The notes under the pieces: model-generated | The model's input: the letters and a program-made list of their open reading frames with translations, nothing else | What the model was told of the DNA's origin: nothing | Database searches by the model: none | Translations under genes and position numbers: made by a program | Shown here: piece by piece, positions 25,745-34,500 of the stretch | Numbering within the stretch: position 1 is the first letter of the stretch | Layout of the letters: every line of letters starts with the position of its first letter | Source of the DNA: Pseudomonas piscis | GTDB lineage: Bacteria > Pseudomonadota > Gammaproteobacteria > Pseudomonadales > Pseudomonadaceae | Direction: 5' to 3' | Length of the DNA: 64,000 nucleotides | NCBI RefSeq assembly: GCF_009380155.1 | Contig: NZ_WHUV01000001.1 | Coordinates: 806,001-870,000 of the forward strand

Positions 25745-26944
25745 TCAGATCGCTCCGCTGCTGCGCAGGTCGCGGATCTGCTCGGCGCTGTAGCCCAGGC
25801 CTTGCAGGATTTCGCTTGAGTGTTCGCCCAGTTGCGGTCCGACCCAGTCGGCGCTGCCCGGGGTCTGCGAAAGCTTGGGCACGATGCCGGGCATCTTGAA
25901 GGGCTTGCCGTCCGGCAGGCTGGCCTGGAGGAACATTTCCCGGGCCAGGAACTGTGGGTCGTGGAACATATCCTCGGCGCTGAAGATGCGGCTGGCCGGT
26001 ACTTCGGCCTGGTTCAGCTGCTCCAGCACCTGGTCCAGGGGCAGCGAGGCGACCCAGCGATCGATCACCCCATAGAGTTCGTCGCGCCGGGTATCGCGGC
26101 CGTCGTTGCTGGCCAGGGCCGGATCGTCCGCCAGATCCTGGCGGCCTATGAGCAGCATGAAGCGCTTGAAGATCGCATCGCCATTGGCGCCGATCTGCAC
26201 ATGCCGGCCGTCGGCGCTGGTATGGATGGAGGAGGGGGTGATGCCGGGCATGATGTTGCCGGTACGCTCGCGGATGAAGCCGAACACGTCGAACTCGGGG
26301 ACCATGCTCTCCATCATGGCGAAGATCGCCTCGTACAGCGCCACGTCCACCACCTGCCCCTGGCCGCTGTTGACTTCCCGGTGACGCAGGGCCATCAGTG
26401 CGCCGATCACGCCCCACAGGGCTGCGATGGAATCACCGATGGAGATCCCGGTGCGCACCGGTGGCCGGTCCTCGAAGCCGGTGATGTAGCGCAGGCCACC
26501 CATGGATTCGCCCACGGCGCCGAAACCCGGCTGGTCCTTCATCGGCCCGGTCTGGCCGAAGCCCGACAGGCGCACCATCACCAGCTTGGGGTTCAGCGCG
26601 TGCAGCACGTCCCAGCCCAGGCCGAGCTTCTCCAGCACTCCGGGGCGGAAGTTCTCGATCAGGATGTCCGCCTCGCCCAGCAGTTGCTTGAGCACTGCCA
26701 GGCCCTCGGGGTGCTTGAGGTTGAGGGTCAGGGATTTCTTGTTGCGGGCCTGCACGAACCACCACAGGGAGGTGCCCTCATACAGCTTGCGCCACTTGCG
26801 CAGCGGATCGCCGCCGTCGGGGGATTCCACCTTGACCACCTCGGCACCGAACTCGGCGCAGATGCGTGAGGCGAAGGGGCCGGCGATCAGGGTGCCGAGT
26901 TCGATCACTTTCAATCCGGCGAGGGGCTTGCTGAGACTGTTCAT
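25745..26944 (-). CDS. CaiB/BaiF family (class III) CoA-transferase
   Basis: A 399-residue enzyme predicted to move CoA between carboxylic acids, or an alpha-methylacyl-CoA racemase relative. It begins PLAGLKVIELGTLIAGPFAS, followed by EFGAEVVKVESPDGGDPLR, the usual CaiB N-terminus. RNKKSLTLNLKHPEG and LIENFRPGVLEKLGLGWD are family motifs, the latter holding the region of the catalytic Asp. GDSIAALWGVIGALMALRHR supports the interlocked-dimer fold. The substrate cannot be predicted: no acyl-CoA dehydrogenase or ligase adjoins. Upstream lies a 296-base non-coding gap shared with the DUF2170 cluster. Confidence 0.9.
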   Translation of the reverse strand: MNSLSKPLAGLKVIELGTLIAGPFASRICAEFGAEVVKVESPDGGDPLRKWRKLYEGTSLWWFVQARNKKSLTLNLKHPEGLAVLKQLLGEADILIENFRPGVLEKLGLGWDVLHALNPKLVMVRLSGFGQTGPMKDQPGFGAVGESMGGLRYITGFEDRPPVRTGISIGDSIAALWGVIGALMALRHREVNSGQGQVVDVALYEAIFAMMESMVPEFDVFGFIRERTGNIMPGITPSSIHTSADGRHVQIGANGDAIFKRFMLLIGRQDLADDPALASNDGRDTRRDELYGVIDRWVASLPLDQVLEQLNQAEVPASRIFSAEDMFHDPQFLAREMFLQASLPDGKPFKMPGIVPKLSQTPGSADWVGPQLGEHSSEILQGLGYSAEQIRDLRSSGAI

Positions 26945-27188
26945 GAGGCATCCGCAGGGCAGGAAAATCCGCCTAGCCTAGACCATTGGTCGGCATTAAG
27001 GCAGCGCCAGGAGGTTCTGCTGGGCATTTTCCCGGCATGGGCCTTGCGCGGTTGCGCTTCTCAGCGGGCCGGCGCGCAGTGTCTAATGGCGTCCTTTTCG
27101 CAGAACAAGGTTCGGTAGGGTGGCGTTGATCGTGCCTGCAGATGTCGCAACATCTTGAATAATCTTGTTACAAATGCCGATCTCAAAA

Positions 27189-27225
27189 ATTACATGTGAT
27201 GAATTGCGATCATTACATGTGATGA
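27189..27225 (+). promoter_or_regulatory. Tandem 14-base direct repeats upstream of the DUF2170-PspA cluster
   Basis: The sequence ATTACATGTGATGA occurs twice, exactly, at 27189-27202 and 27212-27225. The starts are 23 bases apart (close to two helical turns), within 52 bases of the start at 27241. Each copy carries the palindrome ACATGT. The arrangement resembles a two-site operator for a dimeric regulator acting on the cluster promoter. The rest of the 296-base gap (26945-27240) holds no gene. The regulator is not identified. Confidence 0.55.
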
Positions 27226-27240
27226 TTTAGTCTGTGCGCC

Positions 27241-27861
27241 ATGGAAAACAAATCCTCAGCCCATTACCAACGTTTATTCCGCCAGCGCCTGCGTGACCAG
27301 GGCCTGGTGAAAAAGGAAGTCTGGATACTGCCGGAGAACGCCAAGGCGTTGCTGGCGGTTGAACGCCAACTGCGCCAGCCCTGCGAGGGGCTGGTTTCTG
27401 TGGAAAAGGATGGAGAAATGAGCATGCCGCAGATCTGGAATGCCCGATCGCTGTGCCAGGCCCTGGCGGCCACCGAGTTGTTCACTGGCGGTGAAGCCAA
27501 CGTCGAGCTGCTCGAAGGCGCCGAGCCGAGCTTGCACGTGACCATGCGCGAATACGGCGACCTGCCGTTGTTCGTCGCCGTGTCCGGCGAGCAGATCCTG
27601 GTGGAAGCACTGCTCTGGCCGCAGAGCGAAGTCACCGACGTAGCCGCATTCAACGAGGAAGTGCTGCTCAGCCGCCAGCTCTTCCCGCTGTCGAGCATCG
27701 GCCTGGAGACAGGCCCCGGAGGCGAGCGTTTCTACATGATGTTCGGCGCCCTGAGCGCCACCTCGATCCTCTCCAATGTGCTCTACGAGATCGAAACCCT
27801 GGCCGGCAACGTGATCAGGGCCACCGAAGCCTATGAAGGCTACCTGAAGGCTCAGGCCTGA
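27241..27861 (+). CDS. DUF2170 family protein (YjfI-like)
   Basis: A 206-residue cytoplasmic protein with a short basic N-terminal segment (HYQRLFRQRLRDQGLVKKEVW), resembling a ribbon-helix-helix or phage-style start, then the DUF2170 domain (about 75-200). Function is unknown. In E. coli the relative YjfI precedes YjfJ, a PspA-family protein, exactly as here: the PspA/IM30 gene begins 15 bases after this stop. The gene lies just behind the tandem repeats and heads the cluster. A role as an adaptor or regulator of the PspA protein is inference from pairing only. Confidence 0.85.
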   Translation: MENKSSAHYQRLFRQRLRDQGLVKKEVWILPENAKALLAVERQLRQPCEGLVSVEKDGEMSMPQIWNARSLCQALAATELFTGGEANVELLEGAEPSLHVTMREYGDLPLFVAVSGEQILVEALLWPQSEVTDVAAFNEEVLLSRQLFPLSSIGLETGPGGERFYMMFGALSATSILSNVLYEIETLAGNVIRATEAYEGYLKAQA

Positions 27862-27876
27862 CCTGGAGGAATGCAC

Positions 27877-28572
27877 ATGAACGTATGGAGCAAGCTGCTC
27901 ACTGCCCTGCGCGGTGGCGCCAACGAGGCGGGCGAAGCCCTGGTGGACAGCCAGGCACTGCGGATTCTCGATCAGGAAATCCGCGACGCCGACCAGGAAC
28001 TGCGCAAGTCCAAGGAGGCCCTGGCCGAGATCATGGCCCGGCAGAAGCTCGCCGCCGAGCGCGCCGATGCCACCGCGGCCAAGGTCGCCGAATACGAGAG
28101 CTATGCGCTCAAGGCCCTGGAAGCAGGCAATGAAAGCCTGGCCCAGGAAGTGGCGCAGAAGATCGCCAACCTGGAAAACGACCTGGTGGTGGAGCGCGAG
28201 CAGGCCGACGGGTTCGCCGCCAGCGTCGCCCAGTTGCGCAAGGCCGTGACCCAGGCTGAAGGCAACATTAAGCATTTGAAACAACAGGTCGATACCGTAA
28301 AGGCCACCGAAAGCGTGCAGAAGGCACAGCAGGCCGTGGCCCAGCGTTATGGCGGCTCGCAGAGCAAGCTGCACACCGCCGTGGAGTCGCTGGAGCGAAT
28401 CAAGCAGAAGCAGGCCGAGCGCGCGGCGAAAATGGAAGCCGCGGCCGAACTGGCCAGCTCCGGCAATCCGGACGATGCCCTGGATGCCAAGCTGCGCGAG
28501 GCCGGGATCGTCGCCGGCAGCACCAGTGCCGACAACGTGCTGGCGCGTTTGAAGGACCGTAGCAAGTCCTGA
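27877..28572 (+). CDS. PspA/IM30 family protein (YjfJ-like)
   Basis: A 231-residue, almost wholly alpha-helical coiled-coil protein of the PspA/IM30/Vipp1 family, now grouped with ESCRT-III as polymerising membrane-binding proteins. An N-terminal amphipathic-type helix (MNVWSKLLTALRGG) is followed by long heptad-rich helices (about 25-185) and a flexible C-terminal tail with ALDAKLREAGIV near 205. The ATG at 27877 has GGAGG 7 bases upstream; the earlier ATG at 27871 is too close to it. There is no pspF, pspB or pspC nearby, so this is not the classical phage-shock operon. Its neighbours suggest membrane repair or remodelling. Confidence 0.92.
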   Translation: MNVWSKLLTALRGGANEAGEALVDSQALRILDQEIRDADQELRKSKEALAEIMARQKLAAERADATAAKVAEYESYALKALEAGNESLAQEVAQKIANLENDLVVEREQADGFAASVAQLRKAVTQAEGNIKHLKQQVDTVKATESVQKAQQAVAQRYGGSQSKLHTAVESLERIKQKQAERAAKMEAAAELASSGNPDDALDAKLREAGIVAGSTSADNVLARLKDRSKS

Positions 28573-28638
28573 TTCATCGTTGTGTGTCAGGGGCGGGGCC
28601 GATGGGCCTTGCCCGGCTTTTTCAGGGATAGGAAAGCA

Positions 28639-29280
28639 ATGGAAATCTTCCTGCGGACAGTCTTGTCGTTCCCCACTGTGCTGTTCAGCTTCATGCTCTG
28701 CCTGGCGGTAATCTACTGGGCCGTGGTCGCCATGGGTTTGCTCGAGGTGGACCTCCTGGATTTCGAGGCCGACTCGCTGCTCGACGGCGCCCACAGCGCC
28801 GAAGGCCTGGCCGGGCTGCTGATCAAGTTCAAGCTCAATGGCGTACCGGTCACCCTGGTGCTGACCCTGCTGATGTTCTTCAGCTGGTTCCTGACGTATT
28901 TCACCGAACTCTACATTTTCAGCCAGCTGCCCCTGGGTTGGCTGCGCTATCCCCTGGGCCTGCTGCTGGCGGTGCTCGCACTGTTCCTGGCGGCGCCCCT
29001 CAGTGCGGCGATCTGCGCTCCGTTGCGCCCGCTGTTTCACAAGATGGAAGCCACCAGCAGCAAGTCGGTGCTGGGGCAGACTGCCGTAGTGCGCAGTGGC
29101 CGGGTCACCCTGGAGCATGGCGAAGCCGTGCTCGAGGACGGTGGCGCGGGGCTGATCCTGCGGGTGCGTGCCGATGAGGCGCGGGCATTCAAACGCGGCG
29201 ACCGAGTCGTGTTGCTGGAGTATCTGGAGGCGCAACACGCCTATCGGGTCATTACCGAGGACGAGTTTCGCGGCCTCTGA
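28639..29280 (+). CDS. YqiJ-like membrane protein with OB-fold (NfeD-type) domain
   Basis: A 213-residue inner-membrane protein with three hydrophobic segments (about 10-34, 70-88, 104-127) and a C-terminal OB-like domain (about 144-205; SVLGQTAVVRSGRVTLEHGEA). E. coli YqiJ has the same layout and partners the flotillin YqiK; NfeD proteins are standard partners of SPFH proteins. The flotillin-like gene starts 36 bases downstream, preserving the pair. GGATAGGAAAG precedes the ATG at 28639. The charged loop between the first two helices (EVDLLDFEADSLLDG) is probably extracytoplasmic or interfacial. Confidence 0.85.
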   Translation: MEIFLRTVLSFPTVLFSFMLCLAVIYWAVVAMGLLEVDLLDFEADSLLDGAHSAEGLAGLLIKFKLNGVPVTLVLTLLMFFSWFLTYFTELYIFSQLPLGWLRYPLGLLLAVLALFLAAPLSAAICAPLRPLFHKMEATSSKSVLGQTAVVRSGRVTLEHGEAVLEDGGAGLILRVRADEARAFKRGDRVVLLEYLEAQHAYRVITEDEFRGL

Positions 29281-29316
29281 GCCCGGACTCCCTCAGAATC
29301 AAAGGAGATTGATTGC

Positions 29317-31389
29317 ATGAACTTACCGTCGCTGCTGCCCATCCTGCTCGGGCTCGGCCTTGTCGTCCTGGTGGTCTTCGGCCTGCTGGCCCTGTTCAAG
29401 GCCTTCTACATCAAGGTCCCCCAGGGCACTGCCCTGATCGTCAACGACATGTCTTCCACGCCCAAGGTGCATTTCACCGGTGCCCTGGTGTACCCGGTGA
29501 TCCACCTCAAGGAATTCATGCGTATCTCGCTGATCACCCTGGAGGTCGATCGTCGGGCCAAGGACGGGCTGATCTGCCGCGACAACATGCGTGCCGACAT
29601 CACCGTGGCCTTCTACCTGCGGGTCAACGAAACCCAGGAAGACGTGCTCAAGGTGGCCAAGGCCATCGGCGTCGACCGTGCTTCCGATCGTGCGGCGGTC
29701 AATGAGCTGTTCAACGCCAAGTTCTCCGAAGCCCTGAAGACCGTGGGCAAGCAGTTCGACTTCGTCCAGCTGTTCGAGAACCGCCAGGACTTCCGCGATC
29801 GGATCATCGAGATCATCGGCAACGACCTCAACGGTTATGTGCTTGAAGACGTGGCCATCGACTACCTGGAGCAAACCGCCAAGCATTCCCTGGACCCGAG
29901 CAACATCCTCGACGCCGAGGGTATCCGCAAGATCACCGAGCTGACCGCGACCCAGAACGTCATCACCAACGAGCTGGAGCGCAACCAGGAGCTGGCGATC
30001 CAGAAGAAGAACGTCGAGACCCGCGAGGCATCCCTGGCCCTGGAGCGCCAGCAGGCCGATGCCGAGGCCCGGCAGAAGCGCGAGATCGAGACCATTCGTG
30101 CCCGTGAGGAAGCCGAGACCGCCAAGGTCAAGGAAGAAGAGCGACTGAAGGCCGAGCAGGCGCGGATCCAGTCCCAGCAGGAAATCGACGTGCGCACCGA
30201 GAATCACCAGCGCGAAGTCGAAGTGGCCCAGCAGAACCGCCAGCGTGCCGTGGTCATCGAGGTGGAGAAAGTCACCCGTGCCAAGGACCTGGAAGTGGTG
30301 GCCCGCGAGCGCGAAGTGGAGTTGCAGCGCATCGAGAAGGAAAAGGCCCTGGAAGAACAGCGCAAGAACATCGCCACGGTGATCCGCGAGCGTGTGGCGG
30401 TCGAGAAGACCGTGGCCCAGGAAGAAGAGCGCATCAAGGAAGTGCGTGAAGTGTCCGAGGCCGAGCGCGCCAAGCAGGTGGTGGTGATCCAGGCCCAGGC
30501 CGAAGCCGAGCAGGACCTGGTGCGCCAGGTCAAGCAGGCCGAAGCCGACGAAACCCGCTCCAAGCACAAGGCGGTGGAAATCAACAACCTGGCCCAGGCC
30601 GAGCTGGAAGCCGCGGCCAAGCAGGCCGAGGCCAAGAAGCGCCTGGCCGAGGGCCTGGAAGCCGAGCGCGCCGCGCCTGGCCTGGCCGATGCGCGGGTGC
30701 TGGAAGTCTCTGCTGCAGCCCAGGAGAAAGAAGGCCTGGCCCTGGCCCGGGTACGTGCCGAGCAGTTGATCGCCGAGGCCCGTGGCGACCAGGAAAAAGG
30801 CCTGGCCGACGCTCGGGTGCTGGAAGCCCAGGCTGCCGCCAAGGAAAAAGACGGTCTGGCCGACGCCAAGGTCCTGGAAGAGAAACTCGGTGCCCAGGCA
30901 CGCGGCGAGGAACAGCTGGGCGCGGCCAAGGCCAAGGCCACCAAGGACCTGGGTTCAGCCGAAGCCGAAGTGCTGCTGCAGCGCCTGAACGCCGAGGCCG
31001 AAGGCCTGGGCAAGAAGTTCGGTGCCCTGGATGCCCTCAGCGACAGCGCTCGCCAGCACGAAGAGTTCCGCATGCAACTGGAGAAGAACTTCGAGGAAGC
31101 GATGGCCGCCATCGCCGCCAACAAGGACATCGCCAAGGAGCAGGCCGAAGTGCTGTCCGCGGCGCTCAGCAAGGCCAAGATCGAGATCGTCGGAGGCGAG
31201 GGCGACTTCTTCAACTCCTTCGCCAAGTCGCTGTCGGTGGGCAAGGCCATCGAGGGCGTGGTGGGCAAGAGCCCGGTGGTCCAGGACGTCCTGGCACGCC
31301 TGCTCAACGGCAAGACCGCTCCGGCCGTAGCCGCCGAGCTGGCTGCCGCCGCCGCGCGCAAGGTCGAGGCACCCTCTGCCGAAGCCTGA
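29317..31389 (+). CDS. Flotillin-like SPFH protein (YqiK-like)
   Basis: A 690-residue membrane scaffold. An N-terminal TM helix (about 6-30) is followed by an SPFH/Band-7 domain (about 31-205; FYIKVPQGTALIVND, then RDNMRADITVAFYLRV). A very long charged coiled coil (about 220-600) carries three GLADA(R/K)VLE units at residues 455, 495 and 513. The C-terminal part (about 610-660) is less charged and includes IVGGEGDFFNSF. Flotillins oligomerise into membrane microdomain scaffolds. Its partner YqiJ-like gene is immediately upstream. A strong terminator follows, so expression of the downstream ATPase may be lower or separate. AAAGGAG is upstream of the ATG. Confidence 0.92.
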   Translation: MNLPSLLPILLGLGLVVLVVFGLLALFKAFYIKVPQGTALIVNDMSSTPKVHFTGALVYPVIHLKEFMRISLITLEVDRRAKDGLICRDNMRADITVAFYLRVNETQEDVLKVAKAIGVDRASDRAAVNELFNAKFSEALKTVGKQFDFVQLFENRQDFRDRIIEIIGNDLNGYVLEDVAIDYLEQTAKHSLDPSNILDAEGIRKITELTATQNVITNELERNQELAIQKKNVETREASLALERQQADAEARQKREIETIRAREEAETAKVKEEERLKAEQARIQSQQEIDVRTENHQREVEVAQQNRQRAVVIEVEKVTRAKDLEVVAREREVELQRIEKEKALEEQRKNIATVIRERVAVEKTVAQEEERIKEVREVSEAERAKQVVVIQAQAEAEQDLVRQVKQAEADETRSKHKAVEINNLAQAELEAAAKQAEAKKRLAEGLEAERAAPGLADARVLEVSAAAQEKEGLALARVRAEQLIAEARGDQEKGLADARVLEAQAAAKEKDGLADAKVLEEKLGAQARGEEQLGAAKAKATKDLGSAEAEVLLQRLNAEAEGLGKKFGALDALSDSARQHEEFRMQLEKNFEEAMAAIAANKDIAKEQAEVLSAALSKAKIEIVGGEGDFFNSFAKSLSVGKAIEGVVGKSPVVQDVLARLLNGKTAPAVAAELAAAAARKVEAPSAEA

Positions 31390-31416
31390 AATACCTGAAC
31401 TCACCTGCTGATGCAC

Positions 31417-31447
31417 CGGTAGCCGCTGTCTTGGGCAGCGGCTACCG
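31417..31447. repeat. Perfect 12-bp REP-like hairpin after the flotillin gene
   Basis: CGGTAGCCGCTG (31417-31428) is perfectly inverted as CAGCGGCTACCG (31436-31447). The TAGCCGCTG core matches the REP-like repeat at 41877-41950. It may protect the 3' end of the upstream message. Confidence 0.65.
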
Positions 31448-31476
31448 GGTGGGCTCCAGGGGTTGAGTCCGGGTAC

Positions 31477-31508
31477 CGGGAGCCAGGTTCCTGGCTCCCG
31501 CTTTTTTT
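31477..31508 (+). terminator. Strong terminator between flotillin and AAA+ genes
   Basis: CGGGAGCCA pairs perfectly with TGGCTCCCG around a 6-base loop, followed by C and seven T, 30 bases before the AAA+ gene start. It splits the cluster into two transcription levels unless read through. Confidence 0.88.
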
Positions 31509-31538
31509 GCACACCGCCGTAGATCCAGGAAGGCCACG

Positions 31539-34500
31539 ATGTCGGACGCTCAAGTCGCAACTCCCCCGCAGGACGTATTGGACAAGGCTGTCGCCGAAGG
31601 CGGCGCCTATGAGGTGCTGCAAAAGCGCCTGCAGGACCAGGGCCAACGCCTGCGCGCCACCACGGACAGTCTCAACCAGAAGCGTCTGGACGAGTTCGGC
31701 AACAGCCGCATGGAAGTGGTCGGGCGGGTGCGCATCCGCACCGAGAACAACTGCATCGCCCGGGACATCGTCCAGGTCGGCGACTGCCTGTTGTTCGGCT
31801 ACAACGTGTTCATGGGCCTGAAGAAGGAAACCAGCGTCGCCGACGTGTTTTCCCTGTACCGGCTGGTGGAGGAGGGCGAGGGCTACGAAGCCGAGTCCGT
31901 GCCCCTGGACGGCAGCTTCCTGGGAGCCCAGGGCTTCCTCAACGATTTCAACGAGCTGTACACCTATTACAAGAACACCCGCCTGCTGCAGCTGGCGATT
32001 CGCGATGGCAAGCTCCTGGCCAGTTTCCAGATCGGCGAGCGAGTCACCGATGTGCGGGTGTTCCGCTGGTCGATCTCGGCGGACGGCCGGGACGTGCGCT
32101 ACATCGACAACCGTGGTGAACGGGACATCGCCCTGCCGGCGCCCTTCGATTTCGAATGGAAGAAGGCCACCCGCGAGATGGTGGTCGAGGGCCGTTTCCC
32201 GCACCTGAACATCCTCGACACGGTGTTCGTCGAAACCATCGGCGGCGACCTGACCATCAAGGTCGAGAACAATACCGAGTCGGGCCTGGGCATCTACCGC
32301 GAAGAGGTGCTGGACAAGACCCAGTCCCTGGACGACTCGCAGATCGAGTTCGCCCGCCTGGGCAGCCTGATCCTGCTCAAGGTCCTGCCGTATCGCGAGG
32401 AGCAGTGGCGCTACCTGGTGTTCAACAGCCTGACTCGCCAGGTGGAGCGCATCGACGCCATGGGCCTGGCCTGCGTCCAGTTACCGGAGGACCACGGGAT
32501 CATCTTCCCCGGTGGCTACTACCTGCAAAGCGGCGAGTACAAGACCTTCGAGCAGTCCATGGAAGGCATGCGCTTCAAGCGCTCGGTCCGTTCGCCCAAC
32601 GGTGAAGATGTGCAGTACATCTTCTACCACCCGGAGCAGGGGCGCTCGGTACTGCTGACCTACAACATGATCAACCGCCAGCTGCAGAACCCGCTGTTCG
32701 GCCATGGTTATGCGCGCCTGGAAGACGGGCGCATGGTGATCTTCGCCGCCGAGGGCGACGAGCCGACCCGGGTCCACCCGATGCAGGTCTGGCAGACCCC
32801 GTTCTTCACCGAGGAATACGCCGCGCGGCAACCGGCCCGCAGCGGCTTCCTGGGGCGCATCGGCAATGCCGAGCTGGTGCGCAGCGTTTCCGATCTCTAT
32901 GACCTGTGCCGCGAGATCGACACCCCGGCGGTCTCGGTCCAGCGCTACTCGCTGCTGTGCCAGAACACCCGGCGCCTGTTCGATGTGTACCACTGGCTGG
33001 GCAGCGCCGAGCTCGATGGCCTGGCGCCGTTGCTGCGCGAAGTGGCCGCCACCTCGGAGCTGGTGCTGGATGAATACGAGAAGGTCGAGAGCATCCGGCT
33101 CCAGTCGGAGCAGGCCATGGTGGCCGCCGAGGCCAAGCAGAAAGCCCTGCTCGATGGCTTGCTGGTGGACAGTTGGGACCAGGTGCAGAGCTTCGTCGAT
33201 GCCCTGAACGGCATCACTGCCCAGCGCGGCCTGCTGCTGACCATCCGCGACTATCGCTACATCGACGTGGTCCGCATCGACGCCATGGAGGCCGAGCTGC
33301 TCAAGGCCCAGGAGCGTACCGCCGCTGGCACCGCGACCTTCCTGGCCAGCGAGCAGGCCCTGCTGCCCTTGGTCAGCCAGCTGGAAAACCTCGATGCCCA
33401 GGCCCAGAAGGCCGAGACCGTGGCCCAGCTCGGCGAGCCCCTGGGCGCCCTGCAAGCCATGGCCGGCGACCTGGACATGCTCTCCAGCCTGATGGCTTCG
33501 CTGCAGATCGACGATGCCACCCAGCGCACCCGGATCATCGAATCCATCTCGCAGATCTACGCCCGGCTGAACCAGGCCAAGGCCCGCGCCGAACAGCGGC
33601 GCAAGGGCCTGGGCTCGACCGAGACCGTGGCGCAGTTCGGCGCCCAGTTCAAACTCTTCAGCCAGGGCATCACCAATGCCCTGGCCCAGGCCCAGGACCC
33701 CGAGCGTTGCGACGAGCAACTGTCACGGTTGCTGGTGCAACTGGAGGAGCTGGAAAGCCGCTTCGGCGACCATGAGCAGTTCCTCGGCGACATCCTCGGC
33801 AAGCGCGAGGAGTTGCTGGAGACCTTCGAGGCCCATAAGCAGTCGCTGCTCGATGAGCGCCAGCGCAAGGCCCAGGGCCTGCTGGACGCGGCGCGGCGGA
33901 TTCTCGACAGCCTGGGCCGGCGCACCGCCCGCTTCACCCAAGCCGAGGAGCTCAACGCGTTCTTCGCCGCCGACCCGCTGATCCTCAAGCTGCGGGAGTT
34001 GGCCGAGCGCCTGCGCGAGCTCAAGGACAGCGTCAAGGCCGATGACGTCGAGGCGCGCCTCAAGGGCGCCCGGGACCAGGCCGTGCGCGCCCTGCGGGAC
34101 AAGACCGAATTGTTCGAGGAAGGCGGCAATGTCATCAAGCTGGGGCCGCGCCATCGTTTCAGCGTCAACACCCAGGAGCTGGACCTGACGCTGATGCCCC
34201 GGGGCGACGAGCTCTACCTGCACCTGACCGGCACCGATTTCCTCGAGCCCCTGCAAGACCCCGAGCTGGAAGCCCTGCGCGACTTCTGGCAGGTGGCCCT
34301 GGAGTCGGAATCGCCACAGCTGTATCGCGCCGAGTACCTGGCCGGACAGGTGCTGGACGCAGCGGACCGTGGCCAGGAAGGCCTGAGCCTGGAAAACCTC
34401 AAGCCACTGCTGGCCCACCCTGAGGAACTGGCCCGGGTGATCCGCGACTTCGCGGCGCCACGCTACAAGGAAGGCTACGAGAAGGGCATCCACGACCACG

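Noticed and set aside
27121..27140. Possible sigma-54 site (TGGCGT, then GTGCC with GG-N10-GC spacing) before the DUF2170 cluster
   Set aside because: The spacing fits, and psp genes can be sigma-54 dependent, but the -12 box lacks TTGC and no enhancer-binding protein gene is nearby. Too weak to call.
30661..30890. Repeated segments as a CRISPR or DNA repeat array
   Set aside because: They are in-frame coiled-coil codons of the flotillin gene with no constant spacer length.
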